Counted from the first letter of the stretch, positions 51,643 to 61,678 are shown. The stretch is DNA of 64,000 nucleotides from Oscarella lobularis (GCF_947507565.1 NC_089181.1:1110536-1174535), one strand, 5' to 3'. A program made the numbers and translations. The notes: generated by a model from the letters alone, not told the origin.

Positions 51643-53073
51643 TCAGTCTTTTGTTATTCCTGCATGACGAAATCCGTTTCTGACAATTTCTGGCTTTGAC
51701 TTAACGTAGTCGTACAACTTCATCATCCATTTTCCACTCAAAGGCTTCACAACGCTCATACGGAGGTCTACAGGCTGTGATATAGTTTCAGAACCCTTGA
51801 GCAACTGCTGGCAAAGTTCGTCTGAGTACCACTCTTGAAATTGGTTCCTGAGAAACTCTTTGGCTGCTCTATTGACACTAACATCCAGTGGCTGCAGTCT
51901 GTCCGTACAGTAGGAAGGAACAATGACAAAATGCACATGGTTAGCTTGTAGCATGGCAAAAATTGCATCTGTGCACTGTCCTCGAAAACGGTCGAAGATT
52001 ACTAATGCTTGGTGATTTGTGCTCAGCGCAAGTTCTTCCCGCTTTCTCTTGATATAAGGCAGAAGAATCTTACCGATGTAGTCGACCATTGTTGACTCGT
52101 TTGACCAATGATTTTCCGAGAACGTAATATTCCAGTTTGAAGGAAAAGCAACAGAAGGAAGGCATTTATTCGTCTTACCTTGATAGATCAACTGTGGAGA
52201 GAGAAAGTCACCTGCCATGGTGCACCCGAACACAGCAGTAATCTGACGTTTGTCGTCAAGTCCAGCTATTTCGACTCGTTTCGAGCCTTCCTTTGCCATA
52301 GTCCAGCTAGAAACAGGTACGTAGTGGATTCCAGTCTGGTCCCAGTTGATGACAAGCTCGCTTGGAATTTCCTCCATTTCGATCACAGCTTTTATATCAA
52401 AGTTAAACTGCGCTTTCAATTTTTCAAAGCATGAAGGGCTGACTTTTGCTGCTGTGCTAGCACGCCGCTTGACAAATCCCATGCGGCGTAGCAAGTACTT
52501 TGCCCAATGCTTTGTCAACAAAACATGTCCTCCATTGCATTCCAAAAGGTTGCTGTCATGACTTTTCACGATCCCCGTCGCACAGGCAATTGCTATTGCA
52601 GTGTTAACAGCAGCGCCATTTTCTCGAAGCGACGTCAGGTACGCACGTACTTGCTTATCTAAATCATCACCCAGCATAAGTGGGCGCCCGCTCTTCCTAT
52701 TAGGGAGCGCGCGCAAGGCTGAATCATCACCGGCTCTTCTTTTAGTTCTAGCTTCTTGCAGATACTTCGCTTTCCACGTCCGTACTGTGCTTTCCTTCAG
52801 TGAACGGCTGGAAAACGCTTTGGAGAAGTAGCGGATGGAAGCCGTCACGCCAAACTCGGCGGCCCGCTTCCCGATCCTCGCTTTCTCCTCCGGAGTGAAA
52901 CACTCGTACGTACCACGCTTGCATTGCAGTCCCTTTTCCTTCTCTTCCGTCTCAAGAAGTTCTTTAACTTCTCGATTAGCTGCCACGATACTGGAAGACG
53001 GCACGGACTTCAACAGGGGCCCATCAGGTAAGGGAAGACAAGATTTTGGCTGAAAATACGTGTACAGAGACAT
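51643..53073 (-). CDS. Tigger/pogo-like DDE transposase (copy ii), intact
   Basis: 476 codons without interruption (MSLYTYFQPKSCLPLPDG). The N-terminal half is a helical DNA-binding region (STVRTWKAKYLQEARTKR, then RKSGRPLMLGDDLDKQVR and LLTKHWAKYLLRRMGFVKRR). The catalytic region has INWDQTGIHYVPVSSW (Asp 1), LVIFDRFRGQCTDA (Asp 2) and DRLQPLDVSVNRAAKEFL (Asp 3), matching the DDE_1 domain of pogo/Tigger/jerky proteins. It lies 108 bp from the end of the HIRAN-Ulp1 gene, convergent. The intact frame suggests recent activity. Confidence 0.88.
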   Translation of the reverse strand: MSLYTYFQPKSCLPLPDGPLLKSVPSSSIVAANREVKELLETEEKEKGLQCKRGTYECFTPEEKARIGKRAAEFGVTASIRYFSKAFSSRSLKESTVRTWKAKYLQEARTKRRAGDDSALRALPNRKSGRPLMLGDDLDKQVRAYLTSLRENGAAVNTAIAIACATGIVKSHDSNLLECNGGHVLLTKHWAKYLLRRMGFVKRRASTAAKVSPSCFEKLKAQFNFDIKAVIEMEEIPSELVINWDQTGIHYVPVSSWTMAKEGSKRVEIAGLDDKRQITAVFGCTMAGDFLSPQLIYQGKTNKCLPSVAFPSNWNITFSENHWSNESTMVDYIGKILLPYIKRKREELALSTNHQALVIFDRFRGQCTDAIFAMLQANHVHFVIVPSYCTDRLQPLDVSVNRAAKEFLRNQFQEWYSDELCQQLLKGSETISQPVDLRMSVVKPLSGKWMMKLYDYVKSKPEIVRNGFRHAGITKD

Positions 53074-53222
53074 ACCGAGAACAGAGTCGACCGGCGCTGC
53101 AGCTGCTTCTCCACGTGCAACGCGCTCACCATTGATATTAAATTAACACGCCCCTAAAATTTCGCGGGAGAAAACTTTCGCGAATGGAAAAAAATCGCGA
53201 AATTCGCGAAAGTTTTCTCCCG

Positions 53223-53422
53223 NNNNNNNNNNNNNNNNNNNNNNNNNNNNNNNNNNNNNNNNNNNNNNNNNNNNNNNNNNNNNNNNNNNNNNNNNNNNNN
53301 NNNNNNNNNNNNNNNNNNNNNNNNNNNNNNNNNNNNNNNNNNNNNNNNNNNNNNNNNNNNNNNNNNNNNNNNNNNNNNNNNNNNNNNNNNNNNNNNNNNN
53401 NNNNNNNNNNNNNNNNNNNNNN
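53223..53422. other. Assembly gap (200 N)
   Basis: Exactly 200 N, beginning inside a palindromic terminal repeat, so the size is probably a placeholder. Confidence 0.98.
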
Positions 53423-53539
53423 CCCCCTGGCGAACGGGTATGGATGTAAAACAGATGGTTTTAGGAAATCACTAACCTGATACTGAAGCTGTTTGCCAAC
53501 AGCAAACGACAACTCTGTAGCTGTCGTCGGCGATGTATA

Positions 53540-53884
53540 TTATAGTTTTGGCGTCGCTAAATCATAAGCATATGGCTGTAGAATTGCATAGAGGATACCT
53601 TTGCCGGTACGATGGTCAATCGAGTAGCCGTCTTCTCCCTTGGGAAAAATAACTGGATACTGCAGAGAGTGGTAGCCTCGTTGAGTTTTTGAAATGCGGT
53701 TGAGACGTCCGTCATCCAGATACTGGAGAACAATGTCTCTCCTGCCGTATTCTGCGTTTGCCATCAACACTGCAACCTCTTCGCAGGAAGGAGCGTTATA
53801 TCGCCCTGGGTTAGGCGTTAGTGGGTCGCTCATTTGCGTCAATAACCAATTTGTACTCTTCTCTGTGTTTGGAAAGAATTTCAA
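53540..53884 (-). pseudogene. Helitron Rep-helicase N-terminal fragment
   Basis: It reads NPGRYNAPSCEEVAVLMANA, RRDIVLQYLDDGRLNRIS, then HSLQYPVIFPKGEDGYSID, matching the Helitron_like_N region (RYN.P...EVA......RDI.L......L.RIS..H..YD.LQYPL.FP.GEDG). No HUH or helicase part lies beside it in the right direction, so it is an isolated piece. Confidence 0.8.
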
Positions 53885-54259
53885 AGATATTTATATTTGT
53901 TACCAACATTATTCAAACTGTTACAAACACATAAACTTGAGCTATTGCCATCCTGTCGTCGTGTAGTGTCTTCGAGGAGATCGACTACATTATCCCCACG
54001 TTCGACGTTTTGCACGTTCGGATACATAGTTGTAGGATCTCTGTCGTTTCAATCGATGGAGAGGAGAGGCCACTGTTTGATTCCTTTATTAATTCCGAGA
54101 CGATTGTTGAAGAACGGTGGCCGCAAATGATTATTCCTTACAGCAGGTGTGATGTCCAAGTGGATTGCGATTTTGTCTGGGTGGCTGTCTATTAATTTTG
54201 TGATCAATGGAGATCTTCGGTCACTGACTACGAGTAGACTGGCCCTCAATCCATATATG
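53885..54259. other. No assigned gene; possible coding remnant
   Basis: The minus strand 54249-53960 stays open over LITKLIDSHPDKIAIHLDI and NDRDPTTMYPNVQNVERGD apart from one TGA. No family recognised. Confidence 0.25.
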
Positions 54260-54732
54260 TATTATAAAGAAAATGCATTAAATTGGCCAGTGCGGGGAAT
54301 TTAAATTCGGTCGTATTAGTAAGGTGGCCGCTTTATCAAGGTGGCCGTTAACCGAGGTTCCACTGTATACTATTTCCGATACAGTGGAACCTCGTTATTG
54401 CGGCCACCCTCGGGCCAAATTTTTCTGAACGCAATATAGAGGTGGCCGTATTGTGAAGAAGAAAATGCATTAGATTGGCCAGTGCGGGGAATTTAAATTC
54501 GGCCGTCTTAGTTATCAAGGTGCCGTTAACCGAGGTTCCACTGTATACTATTTCCGATACAGTGGAACCTCGTTATTGCGGCCACCCTCGGGCCAAATTT
54601 TTCTGAACGCAATATAGAGGTGGCCGTATTGTGAAGAAAATGCATTAGATTGGCCAGTGCGGGGAATTTAAATTCGGCCGTATTAGTAAGGTGGCCACTT
54701 TATCAAGGCCAATTAACCGAGGTTCCACTGTA
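54260..54732. repeat. Tigger-type palindromic MITEs, tandem array (one partial, two full copies)
   Basis: Full copies 54381-54545 and 54559-54732 begin ACAGTGGAACCTCGTTATTG and end CCGAGGTTCCACTGT, flanked by TA. A 5'-truncated copy ends at 54366. The spacer CTATTTCCGA is identical between copies, so the array grew by tandem duplication. These are typical ends of Tigger/pogo elements. Confidence 0.88.
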
Positions 54733-54858
54733 TTACCACTTATTCCGATATGACATAATTAGAGTTACCGTTGGGGCCCTGCTGATGTTTGTTCAGCATC
54801 ATGAGTTCCATCATTTTTAGTTAGAACTCCCTCTCTTCCCTTCTCACCCTCTCGTTGT

Positions 54859-55021
54859 ACAGTGGAACCTCGGTTAAAGCGGCCAGCGTACTAATACGGC
54901 CGAATTTAAATTCCCCGCACTGGCCAATCTAATGCATTTTTTCTTCATAATACGGCCACCTCTATATTGCGGACAGAAAAATTTGGCCCGAGGGGGGCCG
55001 CAATAACGAGGTTCCACTGTA
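54859..55021. repeat. Fourth Tigger-type MITE, inverted
   Basis: 163 bp, ACAGTGGAACCTCGGTTAAA to AACGAGGTTCCACTGT with TA flanks, opposite orientation to the array. It supplies the last codons and stop of the Myb/SANT ORF. Confidence 0.88.
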
Positions 55022-55595
55022 CACCCTTTCCTCCATCAATTTTCCCTCTCGTGTGCCATACTCTTCTCCTCCTGCTCCTCATGCCCTCCCACAATTCCTT
55101 CATAGTCGATTGCAGTATCACCGCCATCCTGTCTTCTCTCTTCCTTTTTGTGCTTATCTTCTTTGCGTCCTCTTTCTTTCCCCCTTTGCTGCTCCCAGGC
55201 TTCCCCAATATACTGGCATCTCCTTCGTCGCCACTTTCCTTCGTCTCCTCTCCTTCCTCATCCTTATCAGCGGCATCCAGGGTGTCGACCACGACTGACG
55301 GACGAGTCGCTGGGCGGTTCCCTAGAATAGCGTCCATTTCATCGAAAAACTTGCATGTCTTCCTTCCTCGCCCTGTCTCTCCGTTGCTGTCCGTCACCTT
55401 CCTGTACTCTCCCTTCAGCTTCTTCACCTTATCCCGACACGGATCTCCCGTTCTCTCATAGCCCGCCTCAAGCATTCCCCTAGCAATCCGCTCGTACACA
55501 GATTTATTTCTCTTGCAGCCTTCCAATTGGTCCTGCACTCCCTCCTCGCCCCACAACTCGATCAAAGCGAGCACTTCTCGTTCCTGCCAAGACAT
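54945..55595 (-). CDS. Myb/SANT-like (trihelix, Harbinger-type) DNA-binding protein
   Basis: ATG at 55595 (MSWQEREVLALIELWGEEG). The Myb_DNA-bind_4 domain spans residues 1-90: QLEGCKRNKSVYERIARGM, YERTGDPCRDKVKKLKGEY, SGxxxKTCKFFDEMDAILG-like. An acidic then basic linker (DKDEEGEETKESGDEG, KKISTKRKRED) and a terminal helix follow. Such domains occur in the accessory DNA-binding protein of Harbinger elements and in host adaptor proteins. The reading frame is intact, but its last ~25 codons and stop lie in an inserted MITE. No Harbinger transposase lies adjacent. Confidence 0.7.
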   Translation of the reverse strand: MSWQEREVLALIELWGEEGVQDQLEGCKRNKSVYERIARGMLEAGYERTGDPCRDKVKKLKGEYRKVTDSNGETGRGRKTCKFFDEMDAILGNRPATRPSVVVDTLDAADKDEEGEETKESGDEGDASILGKPGSSKGGKKEDAKKISTKRKREDRMAVILQSTMKELWEGMRSRRRRVWHTRGKIDGGKGVQWNLVIAAPLGPNFSVRNIEVAVL

Positions 55596-55844
55596 TCTCA
55601 GACGCTGGAATTGACTGACTTACCGGTAACTGAGTGAAATCCTTCATAGCAGTGCCCACCCGTGGAATTGATATCAACCTCGAAAGGATGAGAGAATACG
55701 TGGAATTAAAGACGTACGTACGGAACCTCTCCGTTCAGAAAGGCTAGGTTAATTCTTCGCAACGCGATCTATTCCAGGACCGAACCGTGCTGGCACGGCG
55801 AGCGGAGGGGTCCCAATTGAGCCCGGTTCGATTCGGTACGGTTC

Positions 55845-55907
55845 GCGTTCACACTGGAAAACAACGGAACCGAACCGTTCGGTTCGGTTGTTTTCCAGTG
55901 TGAACGC
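55845..55907. repeat. Inverted repeat, 21-bp arms
   Basis: GCGTTCACACTGGAAAACAAC (55845-55865) is exactly inverted at 55887-55907 around GGAACCGAACCGTTCGG. 'GTTCACACTGG' ends are common in Harbinger-type MITEs. The rest of 55596-55944 holds nothing else recognised. Confidence 0.8.
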
Positions 55908-55944
55908 ACTATTAGATAAGAAACCTAAATCTCTTTACTTTTCT

Positions 55945-56440
55945 TAATTAATATGCCTTATTAAAATACCTAAGATCCCATTTCATATTTGACTACCTCA
56001 AGCTCATGTTGAAGCTCCATGTGCTGGTTCAGTAATGTTAGCTGGAGTTTTATTTAAAATAGGGTGATATGGTTTTATAAGATTTTCCTGACCAATATTA
56101 CCTGAGGCTTCAGAATACTTTGCCTCTTTAATATTAACATTAAGCTTGCTTCCTCTGATTTATGAAAGTTTAACAACTTGAGGACAAGTAGACTTTAAAA
56201 GGCTAATTGCTTATTCCTTAGTTGCCCATATGGGCTTAGTTACTTTAGGGATATTTACACACACAATTCAAGGGGTAGTTGCAGCAATTTTTTTAATGTT
56301 AGCTCACGGTCTTGTAAGTTCTTCAATTGTAACTCTTTTATACGAACGGCATCATACTCGTCTTATTAAATACTATCGTGGTATGACAATTACAATGCCA
56401 ATTTTTGCCACAATGACTTTAGCTAATATAAGTTGTAATT
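55945..56440 (+). pseudogene. nad4: Nuclear mitochondrial insert: nad4 fragment
   Basis: Translated with TGA as Trp it reads IPKIPFHIWLPQAHVEAPCA, GSVMLAGVLFKIG, GFIRFSWPILPEASEYF, LIYESLTTWGQVDFKRLIAY, then SLVAHMGLVTLGIFTHTIQG and SSSIVTLLYERHHTRLI. These are core NADH dehydrogenase subunit 4 segments. Three or more TGA codons fall at Trp sites, while AGA (GFIRF) and AGG (FKRLI) fall at conserved Arg, which is code 4 usage. The segment abuts a Helitron fragment on the right, so it was probably captured with rearrangement. It would not be translated in the nucleus. Confidence 0.9.
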
Positions 56441-56454
56441 TAGCAGGAGGTTCT

Positions 56455-57460
56455 GCTGCACGGTCCGGGGCGTTCTCAACGGTGAACAGCGTTCTCTGGC
56501 CGTTTTCCAGATGGACTTGAATTTGTTCGACTGCTGGAAAGTGGTCGTGAATGGGAAATTGCAACATTCGCCAAACGCCTTCGTTTGTACTAATTTATCT
56601 CGCTATTTGGTACCGCGTGATTTCGTCGTTCCTGTGCCGATTTGCCAAGCCGACGACAGCTTTGTCTTTGCCCTTGTTCAAGTAGGACATGAGGTATTTT
56701 AGCGCGCAAATGGACCCGCAGTATTCGACGTTCACGTGGCAGTCGAAAGTGCGAGATAGAAATGGACTGTACGGAACTACCCACCTGTTGTCAACTTGAA
56801 ATCTGCCTATCGTCGTTTCTACTCCACCGTCGTCTGGAGATCGACGTCGGTACAACGGATAACCGTTGAGAGATGTGATGGTCTAGCGCAAAAACTGTCT
56901 TAGATAGTGTTTGTGCATTGGCCATCTTTCATGCAAGGAGATCTGGGATTGAGTTGGCCGCAAGGTCCGTGGATCATGTGCTTGGTTATTGTTCCGAAAA
57001 GTGCAGGGTCTTCGTTGGGGTCGGAAAGTTCGGCGCTTATGATGCTGTCTATTTGATCGAGACGAATTTTTTCTACCCTCCACGAGAGGCAGTGTACGTG
57101 AGGTACGCCGCGCTTCTGCCACTCGATCGTGTAAACGTGGCAGCGTTTGATGCCGTAAATGTTTTGCGTGTCCACGAGGTACATGAACGTTTCAACTTTC
57201 AAGCGGAAAACTCTGGCTATGAGATCGTGTCGATCTTTTTGTTATTTGTCCCAGAAGGAGTTCGCTCGTAATTTCCGGCCAATTTGGATTGCAGGTCATG
57301 GTTATGAATAAATCGGGGGCTCCGTGATGCTTGACGTACGTCATTGCGTCTTGGCACTTTTCGTGCATGTATCGTGGTCCTACTGTGAATGAAGAGGGCA
57401 AAACGACCAATTGACCAACGTTGCTGGCGTCGCCATCCAAAATGATCGCCGAGATGAAGG
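56455..57460 (-). pseudogene. Helitron Rep (HUH) fragment
   Basis: Read leftward: VGQLVVLPSSFTVGPRYMH, MTYVKHHGAPDLFITMTCN, then CHVYTIEWQKRGVPHVHCL with the HUH pair (HVH). Then RLDQIDSIISAELSDPNED, KHMIHGPCGQLNPRSPCM, GGVETTIGRFQVDNRWVVPY and HLENGQRTLFTVENAPDRA follow. This covers the rolling-circle endonuclease (Rep) region and its downstream zinc-binding part. Helicase motifs are missing, and the copy is broken by frameshifts near 57200 and 56880 and by the nad4 insert at about 56455. Confidence 0.85.
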
Positions 57461-57461
57461 A

Positions 57462-57969
57462 CAATTCGTTTCTAGAAGCAGATGGAAAATTGAAAAAAAT
57501 AGCAGGTTCTGACCTAATTCTAGCAATCGCAGGTTTTGATTAACTGAAGCCTTTTTTTCTCAGATACCACTCGCAGGTCCAACATCAAATGCACGTCGTC
57601 GATGCCGCGTACGCCGACTTCGTAGTCTGGACAACAAAGGACATGAGCATCGAACGAATTCACCCGAACTCCGAGTGGCTAGATGAGAACCTGCCTCAAT
57701 TAGACGAATTTTGGAAGACGCACGTAGCAAAGGAGCTGAAGGACAGAGCGATCGAAGGCGAGAAAGAGCATCATCGATCAACTTTGCTGGCAAAAAAGGC
57801 TGAGGACGAGGACAGATGTCCTTGCGGGCAAGACGGAAGCGGTGAAATAATCGGTTGCGATGACAACGACTGACAGCATCATTGGTTTCAGTACGCCTGC
57901 GTTGGGCTGAAGAGGGCGCCGAAAAAACGAAAATGGTACTGTCAGAACTGCAGAAAAGCGAAAAAATAA
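57462..57969 (+). pseudogene. YqaJ nuclease C-terminus + PHD finger, inactivated
   Basis: A short exon NSFLEADGKLKK is followed, after an intron ending TTTTTCTCAG, by YHSQVQHQMHVVDAAYADF and VVWTTKDMSIERIHP. These are the last YqaJ motifs, including the Q-x-Q block. A PHD finger follows: CPCGQDGSGEIIGCDDND, HHWFQYACVGLKRAPKKRK and WYCQNCRK. The fifth Cys codon is TGA (DND*QHHW), which breaks the finger. AATAAA overlaps the final codons. The 5' part is missing where a Helitron fragment joins at about 57460. Confidence 0.8.
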
Positions 57970-58960
57970 AAGCGGATAACTTCATACGCTAACTTATTTG
58001 ACGTCCACATTGGCTCAAATGATAAATGTTAAGTGTTTGCATGCTTTTTTGGCGTTCCTGTGCTTGTGCCTTTCCGTGCCTTTCACAGAAAAACGAAAAT
58101 TCACACAAACCTGCCACGCCCACACGCTAAAAACGCGATACGAAGGAGCTAAAGCTTACCGCTTAGAGGTAGAAATGTGTATGATAATTGCATTTAACCG
58201 GCGAGCAACCGAAGAAGCCATGGATCGCCGCTTTCGAAGAGTAACATCTGTTCGAAAGGAGCGACCTATCCCCTTCTGCGTAGGCGTGACACTTTCAAAG
58301 CCCCGTATTGTAGACTGCTCTATTCCAGCTGATTATGTAGTCATGTCTGAGCAGAATATATATGTAAAGTCATGTCTAAACAGAATATATATACATATAT
58401 ATATATATACATATATATACATATATATATATATACATATACATATATGTAAAAGAAGCTCCGAACAGAATATTTATGTAAAAGAAGCTCCGAACGAAAT
58501 ATATATAAAATCCTTGAACAGCATAAATAAATGCAAACCGAATATAAATAAAAAACGTATTTTTTGCCGGAATATCACGCCATAAAGAGTTGATGATACA
58601 TGAAAAGATGTCTCTCCAGTGTCTTCTTATCCTTCGATTGTGATCAGAGCGCCTCGTTATGATACTACTCCCTCCAGGTCCACGTTAGACATCGGAAAGC
58701 ATGTGCAGAAAACCCAAAGTATTTTTGCCGCTTTTATCGCAGCGATCTGGCGACGGTAATCCGTGCTCAACAACGGCCTTCACAGGCCCGGCCGGCCCGG
58801 CCGGCCCGGCTCGAGCCGGGCCTATTTTTTACAAAAGAAAATGTTATTTTTGCCAGATAAACGAATCAATGCATTATCTTTTTAGATGCGCATTACAGAC
58901 GTGTCGTGTTTGACCGTATTGAAACGCGGAGGTTTTGTTTCCAGGATATAGCTACGCGGC
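57970..58960. other. No supported gene; AT microsatellite and GC palindrome
   Basis: A long frame over 57998-58585 has no domain and runs through the (TA)n tract at 58384-58450, so I do not count it. Short units AGAAGCTCCGAAC and AGAATATATATGTAAA repeat around it. 58778-58822 is a GGCCCGGCC-rich palindrome. Confidence 0.5.
58384..58450. repeat. (TA)n/(TACA)n microsatellite
   Basis: ATATATAC units repeat throughout. Confidence 0.95.
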
Positions 58961-58964
58961 ATGC

Positions 58965-59411
58965 CATCCGTATTGCCTGTGAAGTTTCAGCCTTCGAGCA
59001 GTTTTGCGTTTCCTAAGCGAGTCGTTTTGAACGGGAAGCGGAAAGCGGGTGCGCTTGTTTAGAGCTGAATGGTGCGCGAAGTTTCCATGGCTTCACTACG
59101 ACACCACCGCTGATTCGGCGTTCTGTCACGTCTGTTTGACAGTTGAACATGAAAAGCGACTCCTAGCAAGTAAAAAACGCGATCAAGCATTCATATCTCG
59201 TTGCTTTACGTATTGGAGAGACCCAAAGGCTTGCTTCGCTAAGCATGGGGATCGTACCTGTCACAAAGAAGCATTGTATTCAGAAATATTGCCAAGGCAA
59301 ACCGGTGATGTTGCAGAAAGGTTAAGTGCTGCTCACAGTGCAGAGAATGTAGAAAACAGAAGGATGCTTTTGCAAATAATGCAAAGCATTAGGACTACCA
59401 TTTCGGGGTAG
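58965..59411 (+). pseudogene. hAT-like transposase N-terminus with TTF-type zinc finger
   Basis: It reads VKFQPSSSFAFPKRVVLNG, then after a one-base shift near 59035 RLFRAEWCAKFPWLHYDTT, SAFCHVCLTVEHEKRLL, FISRCFTYWRDPKACF and HGDRTCHKEAL. Trp/His/Cys placement is that of the zf-TTF region in front of DUF4371/hAT-type proteins (W....PWL.Y......FC..C ... F...G...W.....F..H..S..H). It stops at TAG (59409) before the catalytic core. Confidence 0.75.
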
Positions 59412-59435
59412 TGGACGTGGCGAAAACAGCAATTT

Positions 59436-60942
59436 TTACCAGCTAATGTGTTGAAGCCATATGCAGCATCGATCCAACATTGCCTCTGCCTCGGCGCTGC
59501 TCACGGGACATTTCTCGGCTTCGTCATCAATTTCGTCTTCGGATTCCGTGTCGCTATCGTTGCGAGCAACTTCATCAATAATTACGTCGTCAGTCAAAAT
59601 TTGGACTCCGCTTTCTCCCTCTGCAGTTTCATCCAGCCACGTTTCGACTTCCTCAGCGCCTAGAGCTGATGGTGTTTGCGAGGAAAGAGCTGCCAATTGT
59701 TCTATTTCATATTTTTCGACTTCTTTGGATGTGCTATCGTTTTCTTCGTTTTCGTAAGGAATAATTTTTCCACGATTTGCGGATTGTTTCAGCTAAGACT
59801 TCTTCCCAAGCATCCGCTACCAAATTCCCTACCGAATGCATGTTTAGCGTCTTGAAGAAGTCCAAGAGAGAAACTCCATCATTTTCTCCGATCAGCCTAT
59901 TTGCCAGCATTTTCTTTTTATAACGACGTTTTATAGACTCCAGGACTCCCTGGTCCATCGGCTGGGTAAGTGAAGTGACGTTAGGGAAGAAATTTTACAA
60001 CAAAATTGCCGTCATCACTGACAAGATCAGGAGGATGAGCAGAACAATTATCAAGCAGCAAAACACCTCTCGGCTCGACATTGATTGCCTCCAGCTGCTC
60101 TCGAGCCTTGATCACCACAAAGCAGGTCTGAAACCAATGCCACAAGAGACCTGAGTCCATCCAGGCATTCTTCTGGCCCCAGTAGAGAAATGGAAGAAGT
60201 TCCAGATTAACGCGGCTAAAGCACCTCGGTTTCTTCGATTTTCCAATTAAAAGCAAGCTCAGCTTGACGGTTCCTGATGCGTTTGAGCATGCGCTAGTTG
60301 TCACTCGGTCTTTCGCTTTCTTGAATCCGGAAGCAGACTTTTCAAATGCTCTAACCAATGATCTTCTTGGGAGCATGCGAAAAAACAGTCCCGTCTCATC
60401 ACAGTGAGTTAAAAATCTGATGAATAGAATAGTTGTTTTCAGACACGAAAGTTTGGAACCAAGACACAAACGTGTCCGCTGCTTCCCGGTTAGCAGATAA
60501 TTTCTCGCCTTGAAGTGAGATGTTGTGAATGCCAAATCTCCGGCAGAAGTTTCACTGCCAACCAGAGCTTGCCGCAAAATTGTCTCGACCCAACTTTTTG
60601 CGTAGCTGAACAGCTTTTTCCTGAAGCAATGGCCCAGACACCGGGGCCCCTTCTAATCTTTTTTGAGAAAACCAAATTGAACACGGCTTCGTCTAATTTG
60701 GCGTCTGATCCTAATTTCATAACTTTTGTCTCGCGACTTATTCCCATATCTGCCGTTTTGCTGATGAACTCCCTTATTTTCTCCTTGTGCTTGCGAATGT
60801 CTGAGACGGGGCTCTTCCTAATGTTGTATTTTTCCGCAATCACCGTCAAAGAACAGCCATCGTTAAGCATCTGAACTACTTCAGCCTTCTGATTCATAGA
60901 GAGAACAACACGCTTTCGTTTTGAGGTTTTTTTCGTCGCCAT
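59436..60942 (-). pseudogene. Tigger/pogo transposase (copy iii)
   Basis: From 60942: MATKKTSKRKRVVLSMNQK, EVVQMLNDGCSLTVIAEKYN (HTH), a damaged CENP-B region (60640-60490), then CDETGLFFRMLPRRSLV (Asp 1), VLLLDNCSAHP (Asp 2), SLTQPMDQGVLESIKRRYK (Asp 3, about 59950) and an acidic tail ending WLQHISW. All three Asp survive, but stops and shifts near 60430, 60580 and 59970 interrupt the protein. A HIRAN-type ORF lies just upstream on the same strand. Confidence 0.85.
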
Positions 60943-61029
60943 GTTTAAGTTTGTCTAACGCGCTTTAGCCACAAGGCAGAATTTTATTTTTTAATTTGTA
61001 GAACAGCTACTTTAGGGACAGAATGATTT

Positions 61030-61678
61030 TTAGAGTCTGCCTTCGTAATGATAGAGGAGTGAAACGCTGTAACGTGAAGAAGAGAACTCCTTTGCGGCCG
61101 GGGCACCTGTTTCAGCAATAACATTTTTAGCACTAAAAGAGATGCAAGCTGAGCCCATACTTTTGGCAGCATATTCCTGCCTCCAGTGATATTCGTCATG
61201 TTCAGCTGGGTTTTCTTCATCCCACATTGCAGGCAAACCAGCGTCGCATATACTTTGAAAGAACGATTGAAAGTCTTCGAGAGTCCGTTTCTTGTGCCAG
61301 CTCAGTACTGCGATATGGCAGTCGTTTACGATCGTTCCCCACATGCGCGTGCCATCAGAAGGGTATGGTCTACCAACGAGCCACCTTAGAGAAAAGGCCA
61401 TTTCAATATTGACACGAATACGACGCTTTGAGGAAAAACGTACCCTTTCATTAAAATGCGTTTGCCATCTACATGCGGACACAGCATAGCGGCAACTTCC
61501 CTCGCAACTCGTCCGATTCGCCCACAGTCGGAGCGGGCCTCAATGCAACTATCATCGTGAACGTTGTCGGCGTCACGAAAAAACGCGATTGGCAGGCCGT
61601 CCTGAATTTTTTCCCAGCTGTTTGAAAAGCGTACGCCGCGTATTTCGCACAAGAAAGAGAAGCTACTGGACATTTCAA
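61030..61678 (-). pseudogene. HIRAN-like ORF (HIRAN copy iii) with extra C-terminal region
   Basis: From 61678: MKCPVASLSC in one frame and FLCEIRGVRFSNSWEKIQDG, AFFRDADNVHDDSCIEARS, CGRIGRVAREVAAML in the main frame. The NVHDD and GRIGRVARE blocks correspond to NVHDP and TVVGHVPR of the 50557 gene. A shift near 61440 leads to RMWGTIVNDCHIAVLSWHKK and FFQSICDAGLPAMWDEE, unassigned. It precedes Tigger copy iii by about 90 bp in the same orientation. Confidence 0.5.

Larger units (their letters stand above)
50411..53222. mobile_element. Pogo/Tigger-type transposon carrying a HIRAN-Ulp1 gene and an intact transposase
   Basis: CGGGAGAAAACTTTCGCGAA at 50432-50451 (23 nt with TTT) is exactly inverted at 53200-53222, directly before a 200-N gap. 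Additional partial copies lie at 50467-50492 and 53164-53185. Inside are one plus-strand HIRAN-Ulp1 gene and one minus-strand transposase gene, convergent, both open from start to stop. The extreme right terminus and TSD are hidden by the gap. Confidence 0.6.

Noticed and set aside
53540..57460. A single Helitron spanning both Helitron fragments
   Set aside because: On the minus strand the N-terminal part lies downstream of the Rep part, so the two pieces cannot be one collinear element.
57998..58585. 195-codon frame with a hydrophobic start
   Set aside because: It runs through the (TA)n microsatellite, has a composition that follows the repeat, and carries no domain; probably fortuitous.
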